Notes: generated from the letters alone by a model not told the origin. 64,000 nucleotides of DNA from Planctomycetota bacterium (GCA_002683825.1 NYUD01000031.1:1-64000), one strand, 5' to 3'; positions 50,372-60,047 are shown, counted from the stretch's first letter. Numbers and translations are program-made.

Positions 50372-52756
50372 ATGGAAGATTCGAAGGAACAGATGGTGGC
50401 ACAGGCGGATCCCGGGGGGGAAGCCACCCCGCGCTATGGCTGGATCGCGTTCGGGCTCGCCCTCGCGACGGGATCGACGATCGCACTCGAGATCGTCCTG
50501 ACGCGGATCTTCTCGGTCATCCTCTGGTACCACTACGGGTTCATGTCCATCTCCCTGGCCCTGTTCGGTCTCGGGCTGGCGGGTGTCTACGTCTATCTGT
50601 TCCCGGGCCGTTTCAGCCGCGCGGCGGCAGGGCGCGTCACGGCTCAAGCCGCACTTCTGTTCGCGTTGACGTCGATGGCGGCCCTTTTCTGTTTCCAGTG
50701 GGTCGTTTCGGTCCCCGAGCACTGGCCGCTTCAGGTGGGCTTCCGCACGCTCCTTTTCGTCTCCACCGCGATCCCGTTCTTCTTCGCGGGACTCATAGTC
50801 GCCGTCCCGCTCTCGCGCTACACCGAACGCATCGGCGTGCTCTATGGGGCCGATCTCCTCGGTGCAGCGGTAGGCGCCGTGCTGGTGATTCCCCTTCTGG
50901 GATGGCTCGGGGGCCACGGTGCCTTTTTCGCCTGCTCGGCCCTGGCCGCCCTCGCCGGAATCACCTTCTCCATCGCGGAGCGCAAAAAGGGCCTGCTCAT
51001 CGGGGGGTTGGTCATGCTCGGCCTCGCGGTCGCGGGAATCGGCATGACCTCGAACACCGACTACTTCCGCATCCGCTACGTCAAACGGGGACGCAGCCAG
51101 GACGACGTGATCGCCGAGCGCTGGAATTCCTTCTCGCGCGTCGCGGTGGCCGAGACGCGCAAGCCCGAACCTTACCGCCGGATCACCATCGACGGCGGTG
51201 CGGCGACTCCGATGCTGCCTTTCTCGGGCGATCTGCAGTCGGTGAATTTTCTCGCCCGCAACATCCAGGCGCTCGCCTACTACATTCACACACACAAGCG
51301 GGCGCTGATCATCGGTTCCGGCGGCGGTCCGGACATTCTCACCGCCAAGCTCTTCGAAGTTCCGAGCATCCATGCGGTCGAGATCAATCCACTGATCGTC
51401 GATTACGTGCGCAACGTCTTCCGTGACTACACCGGAAGTCCGTACGACCTGCCCGGGGTTTCGTTCACGGTGGCGGACGGACGCAGCTTCGTCGCCCGGT
51501 CCGACGAGACATACGACCTCATCCAGCTCTCCGAGGTCGACACGACGGCGGCGCAGGCGGCGGGAGCTCTCACGCTGGTCGAGAACAGCCTCTACACCGT
51601 GGAAGCGTTCCAGAGCTACTACGATCACCTCACCGAAAACGGGATCCTATCCGTCACCAGGAACTGGACCGTGTCCTCACAGACCATGGCTCTACGCACG
51701 GTCGATCTGATACGGCGATCCTGGGAGAGCCGCGGAAACACGGACCTCGCTCGAAGCCTGATCGTCGTCGCTCCCGGCCCGGAAACGGCTCTTTCCTGGG
51801 GCACCCTTTTGGCATCGCGAAGACCGTTCACCGCCGTGGAGCTGGCCAGCGTAAATCGGGTCGCGAAACGGTTGGGCTGGAAGGTCCTCTACTCGCCGGT
51901 GGGGAAGAACCTGGAGTCCATCAACGCACTCCTGGGACCTGAGCGAGACGAGTTTCTACGCGAGTTCCCCTACGACGTCAGCGCCACGACCGACGATCGC
52001 CCGTACTTCTTCTTCTTCTTGAGGCCGCTCTCCTTCCTCTTCGGCGAAGGGGACCCGGAGGACGACCTCGATTGGGGTTCTCGCCGCACACCGCGCATCC
52101 TGTTGCAGCTCTTCGTGCTCATCAGCGTTCTGGTCCTGGTCTTTACCTTCCTGCTGCCGATGATGATCGGGCGCCTGCGCTTCGGGGCTTTGCACGGCGC
52201 AGGGCGTGGCCTCATGTACTTCGCCTCGATCGGTCTGGGGTTCATCCTGGTCGAACTCTCGTTCATCCAGCGCTATACGCTGCTCTTGGGTCAGCCGCTC
52301 TACGCCTTTGCCTGCATCCTCGGCTGTATCCTGGTCTGCAGCGGATGCGGGAGTTTTGTCACCCACAGGTTGCGCGATGAACGCCGCGCCGCGCGTATCG
52401 TTCTGTCGATTCTGATCGGCGGCGTGACGATCCACGCCTTTCTCATTCCCTGGATACTCGCCCATTCGATGGGATTCTCCCTCGCTGCCCGGATCGGCGT
52501 CACGGTCGCGACGATCGCGCCGCTCGGTTTTTTGATGGGTATGCCGCTGCCCCTCGGCATGCGGCTCCTGAAGCGTGAATCCCCACAGGCTCTGGCCTGG
52601 GCCTGGGGCGTCAACGGGAGTCTCTCGGTTTTCGGCACCGTACTCGCCATGGTGATCTCGATTTTCCTCGGGATCACGACCACCATCCTCGCGGGCGCCC
52701 TGGGATACCTCGGTGCACTCGCCGCGGTGTACCGGCGAGCCAAAACCACTCCCTGA
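50372..52756 (+). CDS. Membrane spermidine-synthase-like protein without TPRs
   Basis: From the ATG at 50372 the product has 794 residues. About seven hydrophobic segments lie in residues 20-235, then a soluble SAM-binding domain with GSGGGPDILTAKLF, HAVEINPLIVDYVRNV, DGRSFVARSDETYDLIQLSEVD and LTENGILSVTRNW, and then another group of membrane segments near 590-785. This split arrangement differs from the paralog at 2909, where the domain follows all membrane segments. Family members are called spermidine-synthase-like, but substrates are mostly unknown. The following SGNH hydrolase gene starts 31 nt downstream. Confidence 0.78.
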   Translation: MEDSKEQMVAQADPGGEATPRYGWIAFGLALATGSTIALEIVLTRIFSVILWYHYGFMSISLALFGLGLAGVYVYLFPGRFSRAAAGRVTAQAALLFALTSMAALFCFQWVVSVPEHWPLQVGFRTLLFVSTAIPFFFAGLIVAVPLSRYTERIGVLYGADLLGAAVGAVLVIPLLGWLGGHGAFFACSALAALAGITFSIAERKKGLLIGGLVMLGLAVAGIGMTSNTDYFRIRYVKRGRSQDDVIAERWNSFSRVAVAETRKPEPYRRITIDGGAATPMLPFSGDLQSVNFLARNIQALAYYIHTHKRALIIGSGGGPDILTAKLFEVPSIHAVEINPLIVDYVRNVFRDYTGSPYDLPGVSFTVADGRSFVARSDETYDLIQLSEVDTTAAQAAGALTLVENSLYTVEAFQSYYDHLTENGILSVTRNWTVSSQTMALRTVDLIRRSWESRGNTDLARSLIVVAPGPETALSWGTLLASRRPFTAVELASVNRVAKRLGWKVLYSPVGKNLESINALLGPERDEFLREFPYDVSATTDDRPYFFFFLRPLSFLFGEGDPEDDLDWGSRRTPRILLQLFVLISVLVLVFTFLLPMMIGRLRFGALHGAGRGLMYFASIGLGFILVELSFIQRYTLLLGQPLYAFACILGCILVCSGCGSFVTHRLRDERRAARIVLSILIGGVTIHAFLIPWILAHSMGFSLAARIGVTVATIAPLGFLMGMPLPLGMRLLKRESPQALAWAWGVNGSLSVFGTVLAMVISIFLGITTTILAGALGYLGALAAVYRRAKTTP

Positions 52757-52787
52757 TCTCAACCTTCGCCAGCGTTACCATAGGCGC

Positions 52788-54332
52788 TTGTCCACCACCG
52801 CTTCTCCTCGCCGCGCCGGCACATCCCGCATCCTCGTTCTCCTGGCGAGCACGACCGTCGCCTTGGCCTCCGCCCTGGCCTTTCTTCTCTGGCGCGGCCC
52901 CGTCACCGATCCGCGCGTGCTCCAGGAACTCGCACTCGAGAGCGCCGACGTGCGGGCTCTGGCTCTGCGGGAACTCGTCGAGCGCGCAGACGGGATCTGG
53001 GATTCCTTCTCGGATCCAGACGTAGGACGCGTGCTTCAGCGTAACGTGAGTGATCGTGATTTTCGCGGGGTGCCCGTCTCGTCCAACGAGTTCGGAATGC
53101 GGGAACACTCCTTCGAACTCCCGAAGCCGCCGGGCATCACCAGGATCGCATTGCTGGGTGATTCATTCGTGTTCGGCTACAAGGTGGCTGCGGAGGACCG
53201 CCTGGGCGTCTTCCTCGAACGCTTTCTCGAAGAACGCACCCCGGGTCCCCCCAGGGTGGAATGCCTGCACCTCAGCATCTCGAGCTGGAACATACTGGCC
53301 GAGTGCGCTTACCTGCGTCGCCAGCTCCATGTGCTACGCCCTGATCTCGTCGTGCAGGTCATCGTCGTCAATGATCTCGACGACCTACAGGGTGTCCGTG
53401 GTTTCGGCGCCATGGGTTCCTTCAGTCCACAGTTTCGCAAGCGCGCCAACGGAACGTTCACCATGATGAGCCCCGCGGATCTCTGGCCGCGGCGCGTGCC
53501 CAACTTCCTTCTAGACGGGCTCGACCACACGAGCCGAGAGCGCTACGAGGAAGCCGCCGATGAGATCGAACGCCTGGCCTCAGCTGTCGAGGAGACGGGT
53601 GGCAGCTACCTGCTCGTGATCGCCTGGGACAGCTACAACCCGATGGCGAAGAAGTACTTCGCAGCACGACTCAGGGACGAGCAAGTGGCCTTTGTCTCGC
53701 GCACTTTCACCGCTGACCTGCGCTTCAGGATCGGTCCTTCGGACCGCCATTGGAACCGCGCTGGACACGAGCGCATGGCCCAGCTGATCTACGGATTGGT
53801 GGTCGAGCGTGGCCTCCTTTCGCCGGCGAAGCCCGCGCCGTGGGATGTCGCGGCGCGGGTTGTACGCGAGGTACACCTGCCCGGCCTGGGCGAGGCGAGC
53901 CACGTCGATCGCTACAAGGCGGCCTTACTTGCCCGAGCGGAAGCACAGATCGCCTCCTCCGTGGACCTGAGGCGTCTCAAGCAGCGCGCGGCGAAGCAGG
54001 TCTATGGAGGGATCGACGCGGAGGGGCACGTGGCTCCTTACGCCACCCTCATCCTTGCAAACCACAAGGCCCCAACGCTGCGCGTTCGAGGACGACGCTT
54101 TCCGGCGGGGCCCTTGCAGGGCGCCCAAACGCGTGTATTTCTGGATGAGTTCGAGGTGGGAGTCCTCGCGCTCTCGGGCCCGGAGATCTTCGACGAACGC
54201 TGGGAAGTGCCGCAGGACCTGGCCCTGCGGCCCTACGTCAGCGTGCGCTTCGAGTCCTCGGACTACGCACTGGTCGACGTGGCCAAGGGCAGCTGCGCAG
54301 CTTTCATCGTGGAACGCATCGCACTGGAGTGA
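52788..54332 (+). CDS. Membrane-anchored SGNH/GDSL hydrolase-like protein
   Basis: The likely start is a TTG at 52788 (LSTTASPRR), giving 514 residues with one N-terminal anchor (ILVLLASTTVALASALAFLLW). The SGNH fold is shown by block I RIALLGDSFVFGYKV near residue 120 and block V DRHWNRAGHERMAQLI near residue 323 with the Asp-x-x-His pair. VVNDLDDLQG may supply the block III Asn. The C-terminal 150 residues are of unknown fold. Such proteins often esterify or deesterify surface glycans. The canonical sulfatase gene starts 6 nt later, so both may act on one substrate. Confidence 0.72.
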   Translation: MSTTASPRRAGTSRILVLLASTTVALASALAFLLWRGPVTDPRVLQELALESADVRALALRELVERADGIWDSFSDPDVGRVLQRNVSDRDFRGVPVSSNEFGMREHSFELPKPPGITRIALLGDSFVFGYKVAAEDRLGVFLERFLEERTPGPPRVECLHLSISSWNILAECAYLRRQLHVLRPDLVVQVIVVNDLDDLQGVRGFGAMGSFSPQFRKRANGTFTMMSPADLWPRRVPNFLLDGLDHTSRERYEEAADEIERLASAVEETGGSYLLVIAWDSYNPMAKKYFAARLRDEQVAFVSRTFTADLRFRIGPSDRHWNRAGHERMAQLIYGLVVERGLLSPAKPAPWDVAARVVREVHLPGLGEASHVDRYKAALLARAEAQIASSVDLRRLKQRAAKQVYGGIDAEGHVAPYATLILANHKAPTLRVRGRRFPAGPLQGAQTRVFLDEFEVGVLALSGPEIFDERWEVPQDLALRPYVSVRFESSDYALVDVAKGSCAAFIVERIALE

Positions 54333-54338
54333 CCGAAG

Positions 54339-55742
54339 ATGGCCTCGAGATTCTTCGTGCTGCTTCTTTTCTTGGGAGGCTGCCAACCTCCCGGTGATGG
54401 AGCGTCCGGTAGGAATGAGGGCCGTCCGCCGAACATCCTTTTCATTCTGGCGGACGATCTGGGGTGGAAAGATGTCGGCTACAACGGATCGCACTATGCG
54501 TCACCCAACATCGATCGCCTGGCCGCGGGTGGAATGATCTTCTCCCAGGCCTACGCCGCGTCCCCCGCCTGCTCTCCAACGCGCGCCAGCATCTTGACCG
54601 GTCGCCACCCGGCGCGGATCGGACTGACCCGCGCCATTCGGATTCGCGACTACGAGGAGCAACTCGAGGAAGGCGGCGACGAGAACTCTGACGAAGCGGC
54701 TTCGAACAAGCGCTGGATCGAGCCCGAATCCCTGTCCTACCTTCCGGAAAGCGAACCGTCGCTGGCACGGGTCCTGGAGTCGCTGGGATTCGATACGGGC
54801 TTCATCGGCAAGTGGCACCTGGGATTGCCGCCCCATACCCCCCGCCGTTTCGGGTTCGACCACACCGCGGCCGTGGGTTTCTACTCCGCCTGTTCCTACT
54901 TTGCCCCCTACAAGTCCTTCCTCAACGTTCCCGACGCTCCCTTCGGTGAATACCTGACCGAACGGTTGACCGACGAGGCCGTTCGCTTTCTTCGCAAGGA
55001 GAGAGAACGCCCCTTTTTTCTCTTCCTGTCACACTTCGCCGTGCACGGTCCCTGGCAAGCCCCGCCCCTGGTCGTTGCTCGCCTTCAGAAGTCCCTGGAC
55101 CCGACCTCGCCCCAGGCCAACGCAACCTACGCCGCGATGATCGAAGGACTCGACGACAGCGTCGGGCGCTTGCTTCTGACCCTGGAAGAGCTGGGTGAAC
55201 TCGACAATACGATCGTGATCTTCGCTTCCGACAACGGCCCCACGCTGCGCAAACAAGTACCCCTGACGAGCGTGGCGCCCCTGCGGGGAGGGAAGCAGGA
55301 ACTCTACGAAGGCGGCATCCGTGTGCCCCTGGTCGTGAGCTGGCCGGCGAGGATCGAGCCGAATTCCATTTCCGAGGTCCCCGTGACCAGCGTGGACTTC
55401 TTCCCGACACTGGTTTCCCTGGCGGGAGGGGAGCCCGCCGAACAAGGAGATGGGGTGGACCTGTCGGGGGTGCTCCTGGAGCGGGACGAGATCTCCCGCG
55501 AGTCGCTCTACTTCCACATGCCTCACCGCTCGTTCACGAGCGCCATCCGCTCCGGCGACCTCAAGCTCATCCACCGTTTTCGCGGAGGGGACGAACTCTA
55601 CGACCTCTCCGCCGACATCGGAGAAGAAAACGACCTGGCGAACGAGCGCCCGGAGGACGTGGCGCGCCTGCGCGGAGAGCTTCTCTCCTGGCTGCAGACG
55701 GTGGAAGGCGGCATCCCCAGGCGAAACCCGGATCAGCGCTGA
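54339..55742 (+). CDS. Formylglycine-type sulfatase, lipoprotein
   Basis: The 467-residue protein has a lipobox LFLGGC (Cys15). It is the only canonical sulfatase in the window: the consensus CSPTR is at residues 78-82 in SPACSPTRASILTG, so Cys78 should be turned into formylglycine. The metal ligands are in FILADDLGWKDVGYNG (Asp39, Asp40) and ASDNGPT. GKWHLG is the conserved second active-site block. It needs a formylglycine-generating or anaerobic maturase, which is not in this window. It probably removes sulfate from an extracellular glycan or glycoside. It follows the SGNH hydrolase gene and ends at an intrinsic terminator. Confidence 0.93.
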   Translation: MASRFFVLLLFLGGCQPPGDGASGRNEGRPPNILFILADDLGWKDVGYNGSHYASPNIDRLAAGGMIFSQAYAASPACSPTRASILTGRHPARIGLTRAIRIRDYEEQLEEGGDENSDEAASNKRWIEPESLSYLPESEPSLARVLESLGFDTGFIGKWHLGLPPHTPRRFGFDHTAAVGFYSACSYFAPYKSFLNVPDAPFGEYLTERLTDEAVRFLRKERERPFFLFLSHFAVHGPWQAPPLVVARLQKSLDPTSPQANATYAAMIEGLDDSVGRLLLTLEELGELDNTIVIFASDNGPTLRKQVPLTSVAPLRGGKQELYEGGIRVPLVVSWPARIEPNSISEVPVTSVDFFPTLVSLAGGEPAEQGDGVDLSGVLLERDEISRESLYFHMPHRSFTSAIRSGDLKLIHRFRGGDELYDLSADIGEENDLANERPEDVARLRGELLSWLQTVEGGIPRRNPDQR

Positions 55743-55762
55743 GCCGAACGTACGGTCTCGAG

Positions 55763-55792
55763 CCCCGTGGCCCGGCGAGCTCATGGGGTTTT
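55763..55792 (+). terminator. Intrinsic terminator of the sulfatase operon
   Basis: CCCCGTG at 55763-55769 and CATGGGG at 55782-55788 form a 7-bp stem with one G-T pair, followed by TTTT at 55789-55792. It lies 20 bp after the sulfatase stop and runs into the end of the convergent methyltransferase gene. Confidence 0.65.
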
Positions 55793-56691
55793 CATGGAAA
55801 GGCGCGATACGCCACCAGGTAGGTGATCCAGGCTCTCCAGTTCTTTCCCTGGCGGGACTTCTTGAAGACGCGATTGCCGCTCACCCCGTCCTTGGCGGCG
55901 GTTTCCCAGTATTGATCGACGTGTTCGAAGCCGACTTCGTGCAGGAGGTCGACCATCTCGGGCAGGGTCCATAGACGCCAGTCGTAGGTGAAGGCACGCT
56001 TCATCTCGGATCCATCGGCGAACCGGAAATGGATATGAGTCCTGTAGTCAGCGGTGCCCGGCTTGTAGGACGCCTGCTCCCAGACGTAGGTGAAGCCCGC
56101 GTCGATCTGACGTACCTCCGTGAGTTCCATCATGGAATCGGGTCCGCCGTAGATGTCCATGATGAAGACGCCGTCCGGGGCCAGGTCCTCGCGCACGCTC
56201 CGCAGGTACGCCAGCATTTCTTCGCGATGCTTGAAGACCTGGTAGGAGAAGTTCTGGGCCGTGCGCACCTGGGGAGGCTTGTGGCTCTTTTCGCGGACAT
56301 CCTTCAGATGCAGCTGCGCGCGCTTCGCGTCGGAACCCAGCGGATCGAAGTTGCGGGCCTTGCCCCAGGCGAGCGTGTCGGGACAGATGTCGAATCCCTC
56401 CGCCGTATACTCCTTGCCGCGCCGAAGCCAGTAGGCGGCGTACAGCGCGGTGCCGCAAAAATCCTCGCGCAAATGGGTCGCCTTGCTCCGGCGCACTTTC
56501 TCAAAGGCGAGTGCGAGAAAGTGCACACCCAGCTCCGGCGACTGCAGAGCCAGCTGATAGAGCTCGTGTCTATCGGCGGTCTTGGCCGTGAAGACACGCT
56601 TGTCCGTGACCTCCGGCCCCGCATCGACGGGTTTTCTCGTCCTCGCCGTCGTCCCGCGGGCCGGTTTTTTCCTGGAAGCCCTTCTCGCCAT
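55792..56691 (-). CDS. Class I SAM-dependent methyltransferase
   Basis: The 299-residue protein starts with a basic, Arg/Lys/Thr-rich tail of about 30 residues. Family marks are RHELYQLALQSPE, the motif I form LREDFCGTALYAAYW, AEGFDICPDTLAWG and FIMDIYGGPDSM, then DWRLWTLPEMVDLLHEVGF. Proteins with this 'DFCGT' signature are widespread soluble methyltransferases of unknown substrate. No signal peptide is visible. It lies 52 bp downstream of the BNR-repeat gene on the same strand. Confidence 0.85.
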   Translation of the reverse strand: MARRASRKKPARGTTARTRKPVDAGPEVTDKRVFTAKTADRHELYQLALQSPELGVHFLALAFEKVRRSKATHLREDFCGTALYAAYWLRRGKEYTAEGFDICPDTLAWGKARNFDPLGSDAKRAQLHLKDVREKSHKPPQVRTAQNFSYQVFKHREEMLAYLRSVREDLAPDGVFIMDIYGGPDSMMELTEVRQIDAGFTYVWEQASYKPGTADYRTHIHFRFADGSEMKRAFTYDWRLWTLPEMVDLLHEVGFEHVDQYWETAAKDGVSGNRVFKKSRQGKNWRAWITYLVAYRAFP

Positions 56692-56743
56692 GATCTCGAA
56701 TCCTACGTCAAAGCAAGGACTCCGACCTACCTCCCCCGAGCCG

Positions 56744-58555
56744 TCATCGTCGGAATGGACCGGCGGCGGGCTTCGTCGGAAGGCGCGCAGCTTTCTCGTC
56801 GAGTTCCTCGAGCGTAAAGCGTGTGCTGAGGATGTACGGTTGCTCGCCCTCGTCCCAGTGCCCGTAGGTCGTCACCACGAAGGTGGCGTCGGGAAGCACC
56901 TCCACCCCCGGGTAGGTCGTGTCCCAGCGGTGCTTGTTGTCCTTGAAACGCACGCGGTACTGTCCCTGTCGCCCGTGCAGGAGGTCTTCCCAGGTTCCTA
57001 CCCAGCCGACCCAATCCCCCTGTGTAGGGCTCTCAAGGGTCGTGTCGCGAAACGAGATGAAGAGGCGTCCGTCCGGTGCGAACTCGAGCGTGTGCCGATC
57101 GCCCGTCAGGCTCGCCGGTAGCTCGCGCGGGGCCGACCAGCTCCGGCCTTCGTCCTCGGAGAAAAGGATGTAGCTGTTGCGCGTGCGACTGTTCTCTCGC
57201 AGCAACACAGCCAAGGTCTCTCCGTCGGGAGAGCGCACGCAACCCGGTTCGCAGAGGTGCACATCCGCACCCGACCACACAACCTCGGGAGAACTCCAGG
57301 TCAGGCCTCCGTCCCGGCTGAAGGTCTGGTAGAGGGTGAAGACGGGCGGGTCGACGCGTTGATTCTCGCCGCTGAAGAAGCGTCCATCGTCGTGAAACAT
57401 GGCGAGGTACGACCCGTCTCGAAGGCGCTCGACGAAGCCCATCACGACGATCCCGCCCCAGTCACCGACCGACTCCAGCTGGGACCACGACTCCCCGTCG
57501 TCCTCGCTCACCGCGAGCCGCGCGGGGTAGAGCCCCGACCACAGAATCAAACGCCTCTTCCCGGTCTTCGGATCGACCACGCGATGAATCGTGGGCACTT
57601 CGCGGCTCGTCGCCCAGTTCTCCGGTGTGGGCAACCGCTCCGACCAGGTCAAGCCGCCGTCCGTCGAACGCTTGAAGACGATCTGTCCGCGACCGTGCCC
57701 CTTGGGATACACCGCGAGTATCGTTTCGCCATCCTCGAGCAGCTCGGTCGACACATGTCCGAGGTATTGACCCCGCTCTCGGTCGACCACGACGTGCCGA
57801 TCCTCGTCGGCGTCGAGATCGACGATCGGAACGTCGTACCCGCGGGTTGGAAGCAGCTCCGTCATGTGCGCGAGCGTATACCGCACACTCACAACGACCG
57901 GCGCCTGCTCCGCGCTCAAACGCCAATGGCTCGTCGAGACGATCGCACCATCCTCCGCCAACCGCAGCCCGGTGGCCCTGACAGCGTTCCCGTTCTTATC
58001 ATCGAGCAACCGGCAGGTGAACTGTCCCTCGCGTTGGTTGAGGAGGTCGTCGAGAGTCCCGACCCACGCGACGAAGTCGCCGCGGGTAGGACTCGACTCG
58101 TAGAGATCCCGGAAGGTGATCAGCAGCCGGCCGTCGGGCAGATAGGCTCCGAGATACCCAGCTCCGATCAAACTCACCGGCAGTTCGATCGGCGCCGACC
58201 AGCTCTGCCCGCCATCAGCACTGATCTTCGCAACCGAATTACGATCCTGTTCGCCCGATCCCGTCAACCACAGAAGCTTTGCGCCGTCGGGCGAGCGGAT
58301 GGGCGCCGGCTCATCCGGACTCCACTCGGAGACACGGTCCAGGATCGTCTGCAACTCGGTCCGTTGCGACAGGTCGATCCAGGGCGTGTGCACGCTCCGG
58401 GCCTCAAGGTGTTCCGGACGGATCTCGCCCGTCGGGCCCGCCACCGACCCATCCGAGATCTGCATGGCCCCGGAGGCCCCCCCTGCCGCGCCTGCGAGAG
58501 CCAACATCGCGAGGATTCTACGGGTCGTTCGGCCCCTGGTTCCGCCCACCTTCAT
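56744..58555 (-). CDS. Secreted BNR/Asp-box sialidase-like protein
   Basis: The ATG at 58555 is preferred over a GTG at 58561 because GAGGA is 9 nt before the ATG but only 3 nt before the GTG. The product has 603 residues and a signal peptide ending near AGGASGA. Asp-box repeats of the S-x-D-x-G-x-x-W type are clear: SADGGQSWSAP, STDGGLTWSE, SEDDGESWSQ, SRDGGLTWSS and SEDEGRSWSAP. They define the six-bladed sialidase/exo-alpha-sialidase propeller. Some classical sialidase motifs such as FRIP are not seen, so substrate specificity is open. The N- and C-terminal parts look like duplicates of each other. The upstream secreted-protein gene ends at 58561, so the two are coupled. Confidence 0.83.
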   Translation of the reverse strand: MKVGGTRGRTTRRILAMLALAGAAGGASGAMQISDGSVAGPTGEIRPEHLEARSVHTPWIDLSQRTELQTILDRVSEWSPDEPAPIRSPDGAKLLWLTGSGEQDRNSVAKISADGGQSWSAPIELPVSLIGAGYLGAYLPDGRLLITFRDLYESSPTRGDFVAWVGTLDDLLNQREGQFTCRLLDDKNGNAVRATGLRLAEDGAIVSTSHWRLSAEQAPVVVSVRYTLAHMTELLPTRGYDVPIVDLDADEDRHVVVDRERGQYLGHVSTELLEDGETILAVYPKGHGRGQIVFKRSTDGGLTWSERLPTPENWATSREVPTIHRVVDPKTGKRRLILWSGLYPARLAVSEDDGESWSQLESVGDWGGIVVMGFVERLRDGSYLAMFHDDGRFFSGENQRVDPPVFTLYQTFSRDGGLTWSSPEVVWSGADVHLCEPGCVRSPDGETLAVLLRENSRTRNSYILFSEDEGRSWSAPRELPASLTGDRHTLEFAPDGRLFISFRDTTLESPTQGDWVGWVGTWEDLLHGRQGQYRVRFKDNKHRWDTTYPGVEVLPDATFVVTTYGHWDEGEQPYILSTRFTLEELDEKAARLPTKPAAGPFRR

Positions 58556-58560
58556 CTGCA

Positions 58561-59532
58561 CTAGTCCTCGGGTTCGCTGTACTTCACGAGCCCCAGGGGA
58601 CGCTTCTGGAGTTTCTTGAAGGTCGCCAGAACCGCGATGTTCTCATCCTGCCCGACGTCCTGGATGATCCGGTTACGCACGGATTGGGGAGTGTCGGCGT
58701 CCAGGAACCAACAGCCGTCGAATCGGACGCGCTCGGCCTTGCCCGGTTTCAGGGCAGGTGCCGCAAAGATGACTCTCTGCGTGTAGAAGTCCGTGTTCTC
58801 GATCTTGGTCTTGCCGAAATTCTTGGGTTTCGACTGGGAGAAGCGCAAGACCTCAGACTTCGCATGGTTCGTCGCAAAGTCGAGCTTGGCGCAATCGAGG
58901 AACGAGGACTCCTTTCCGCCCAGCATCGACATGGTGACGATGGTCTTGCGAACGTCCTGAACGGAAAGACCTTCATAGGCGTTCAGATTCAGGATCTGAA
59001 GCTCGGTCTGGTTGGATCCCTTGGCATCCTTCGCACGGCCGTGGATCGCGAAGGGACCTCTGGAGGTCACGCCACTGAAGGTCAACTTGCCCGAGGTGGA
59101 ATCATGGCGGAGGGAAGTTCCGGGCTTGAAAGTGGTGGCCTCCATGTAGATGCGTGCTCTCGAGGGTCCTTTCGCGCTGGGGCGGATGCCGCCGCTGCCC
59201 TCGAACACGATGCTCGAAAGGTAGACCTCTTTACACTCGGGAGTGAGTTCGATCCAAACGTCCTTCAGCACCATATTGCCGCCGGTCACACACTTGATCT
59301 CGAGGTAACCCGAGACCTCAATCACCGCACTGGATCGGCCGACGATGGTGCCCTGGCGTAAACTGATCACATCGGCGTTACGGGGCACCTCAACACGACC
59401 GTTGACCTCAAAACGGAGACCGTCCTTCTTGAACGTGGCGCTCTTGGTGGGGAAAGAAATGGATTCCCCTCGCCCTTGCCCGCCGGCGAGTCCTGCGAGA
59501 AGCACGAGGGGCATTGCAAATCGAATCTTCAT
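58561..59532 (-). CDS. Secreted protein of unknown function
   Basis: The 323-residue protein begins with a signal peptide (MKIRFAMPLVLLAGLAGG) and GAGGA lies 5 nt before the ATG. The rest is rich in short beta strands ending in polar turns (ADVISLRQGTIVGRSSAVIE, LTFSGVTSRGPFAIHGRA, AKLDFATNHAKSEVLRF). This suggests a right-handed beta-helix-like or other beta-solenoid fold; that is inference. No family is recognised. It is the first gene of a minus-strand pair with the BNR protein and is divergent from the YkgJ-type gene. Confidence 0.68.
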   Translation of the reverse strand: MKIRFAMPLVLLAGLAGGQGRGESISFPTKSATFKKDGLRFEVNGRVEVPRNADVISLRQGTIVGRSSAVIEVSGYLEIKCVTGGNMVLKDVWIELTPECKEVYLSSIVFEGSGGIRPSAKGPSRARIYMEATTFKPGTSLRHDSTSGKLTFSGVTSRGPFAIHGRAKDAKGSNQTELQILNLNAYEGLSVQDVRKTIVTMSMLGGKESSFLDCAKLDFATNHAKSEVLRFSQSKPKNFGKTKIENTDFYTQRVIFAAPALKPGKAERVRFDGCWFLDADTPQSVRNRIIQDVGQDENIAVLATFKKLQKRPLGLVKYSEPED

Positions 59533-59600
59533 CGTGTCCTCATTTTGAGCTCATTCCCCGGCTTGTCGAACGAACTTTTCCTATAGCCTTGGCTCAGAGT

Positions 59601-60047
59601 ATGGAAACGGAGCCCTGGTACGAGGAAGGTTTGCGCTTCCTGTGCACCCGCTGCGGGAATTGCTGCACGGGCGCCGGGACGGTGCGCGTGGATGAGGCGG
59701 AACAGGGCCTTCTGGCCGAACACCTGCAGATCGATCTGGCGCACTTTCAAAAGCGCTATCTGCGAAGCCTTCCGGACGGTAAATCCAGTCTGATCGAAAA
59801 GCCGAATCACGATTGCATCTTCTGGGAACGCGAACAGGGCTGCGCAGTCTACGCCGCGCGGCCGAGGCAGTGTCGAACATGGCCCTTCTGGCGTGCAAAC
59901 ATGGCGACCAAGGGCCACTGGGATTCGGCGGCGCAAGGCTGCCCGGGAATGAACGCGGGGCCGGTCCACGACGCGGAGAGCGTGGCAAGAACCGCTGCAA
60001 ACGACGGGACCTCGGGTATCGTTCCCGACCTTCAGGAGTGGACCTGA
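59601..60047 (+). CDS. YkgJ family Cys-cluster protein
   Basis: The ATG at 59601 (METEPWYEEGLRF) gives 148 residues. The cysteine pattern CTRCGNCCTG near residue 15, then CIFWEREQGCAVYAARPRQC near residue 75 and a further Cys in AQGCPG, defines the YkgJ/'zinc- or iron-chelating' family. The metal bound and the activity are uncertain. The frame is open upstream to 59514 but that part is not protein-like and no start signal is seen there. The nth gene begins 6 nt after the stop, so these are one operon. Confidence 0.85.
   Translation: METEPWYEEGLRFLCTRCGNCCTGAGTVRVDEAEQGLLAEHLQIDLAHFQKRYLRSLPDGKSSLIEKPNHDCIFWEREQGCAVYAARPRQCRTWPFWRANMATKGHWDSAAQGCPGMNAGPVHDAESVARTAANDGTSGIVPDLQEWT

Noticed and set aside
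50366-51628. 420-codon minus-strand open frame
   Set aside because: Antisense to the second spermidine-synthase-like gene; charged low-complexity composition.
57257-58564. 435-codon plus-strand open frame
   Set aside because: Antisense to the BNR-repeat gene, whose Asp boxes are unambiguous.
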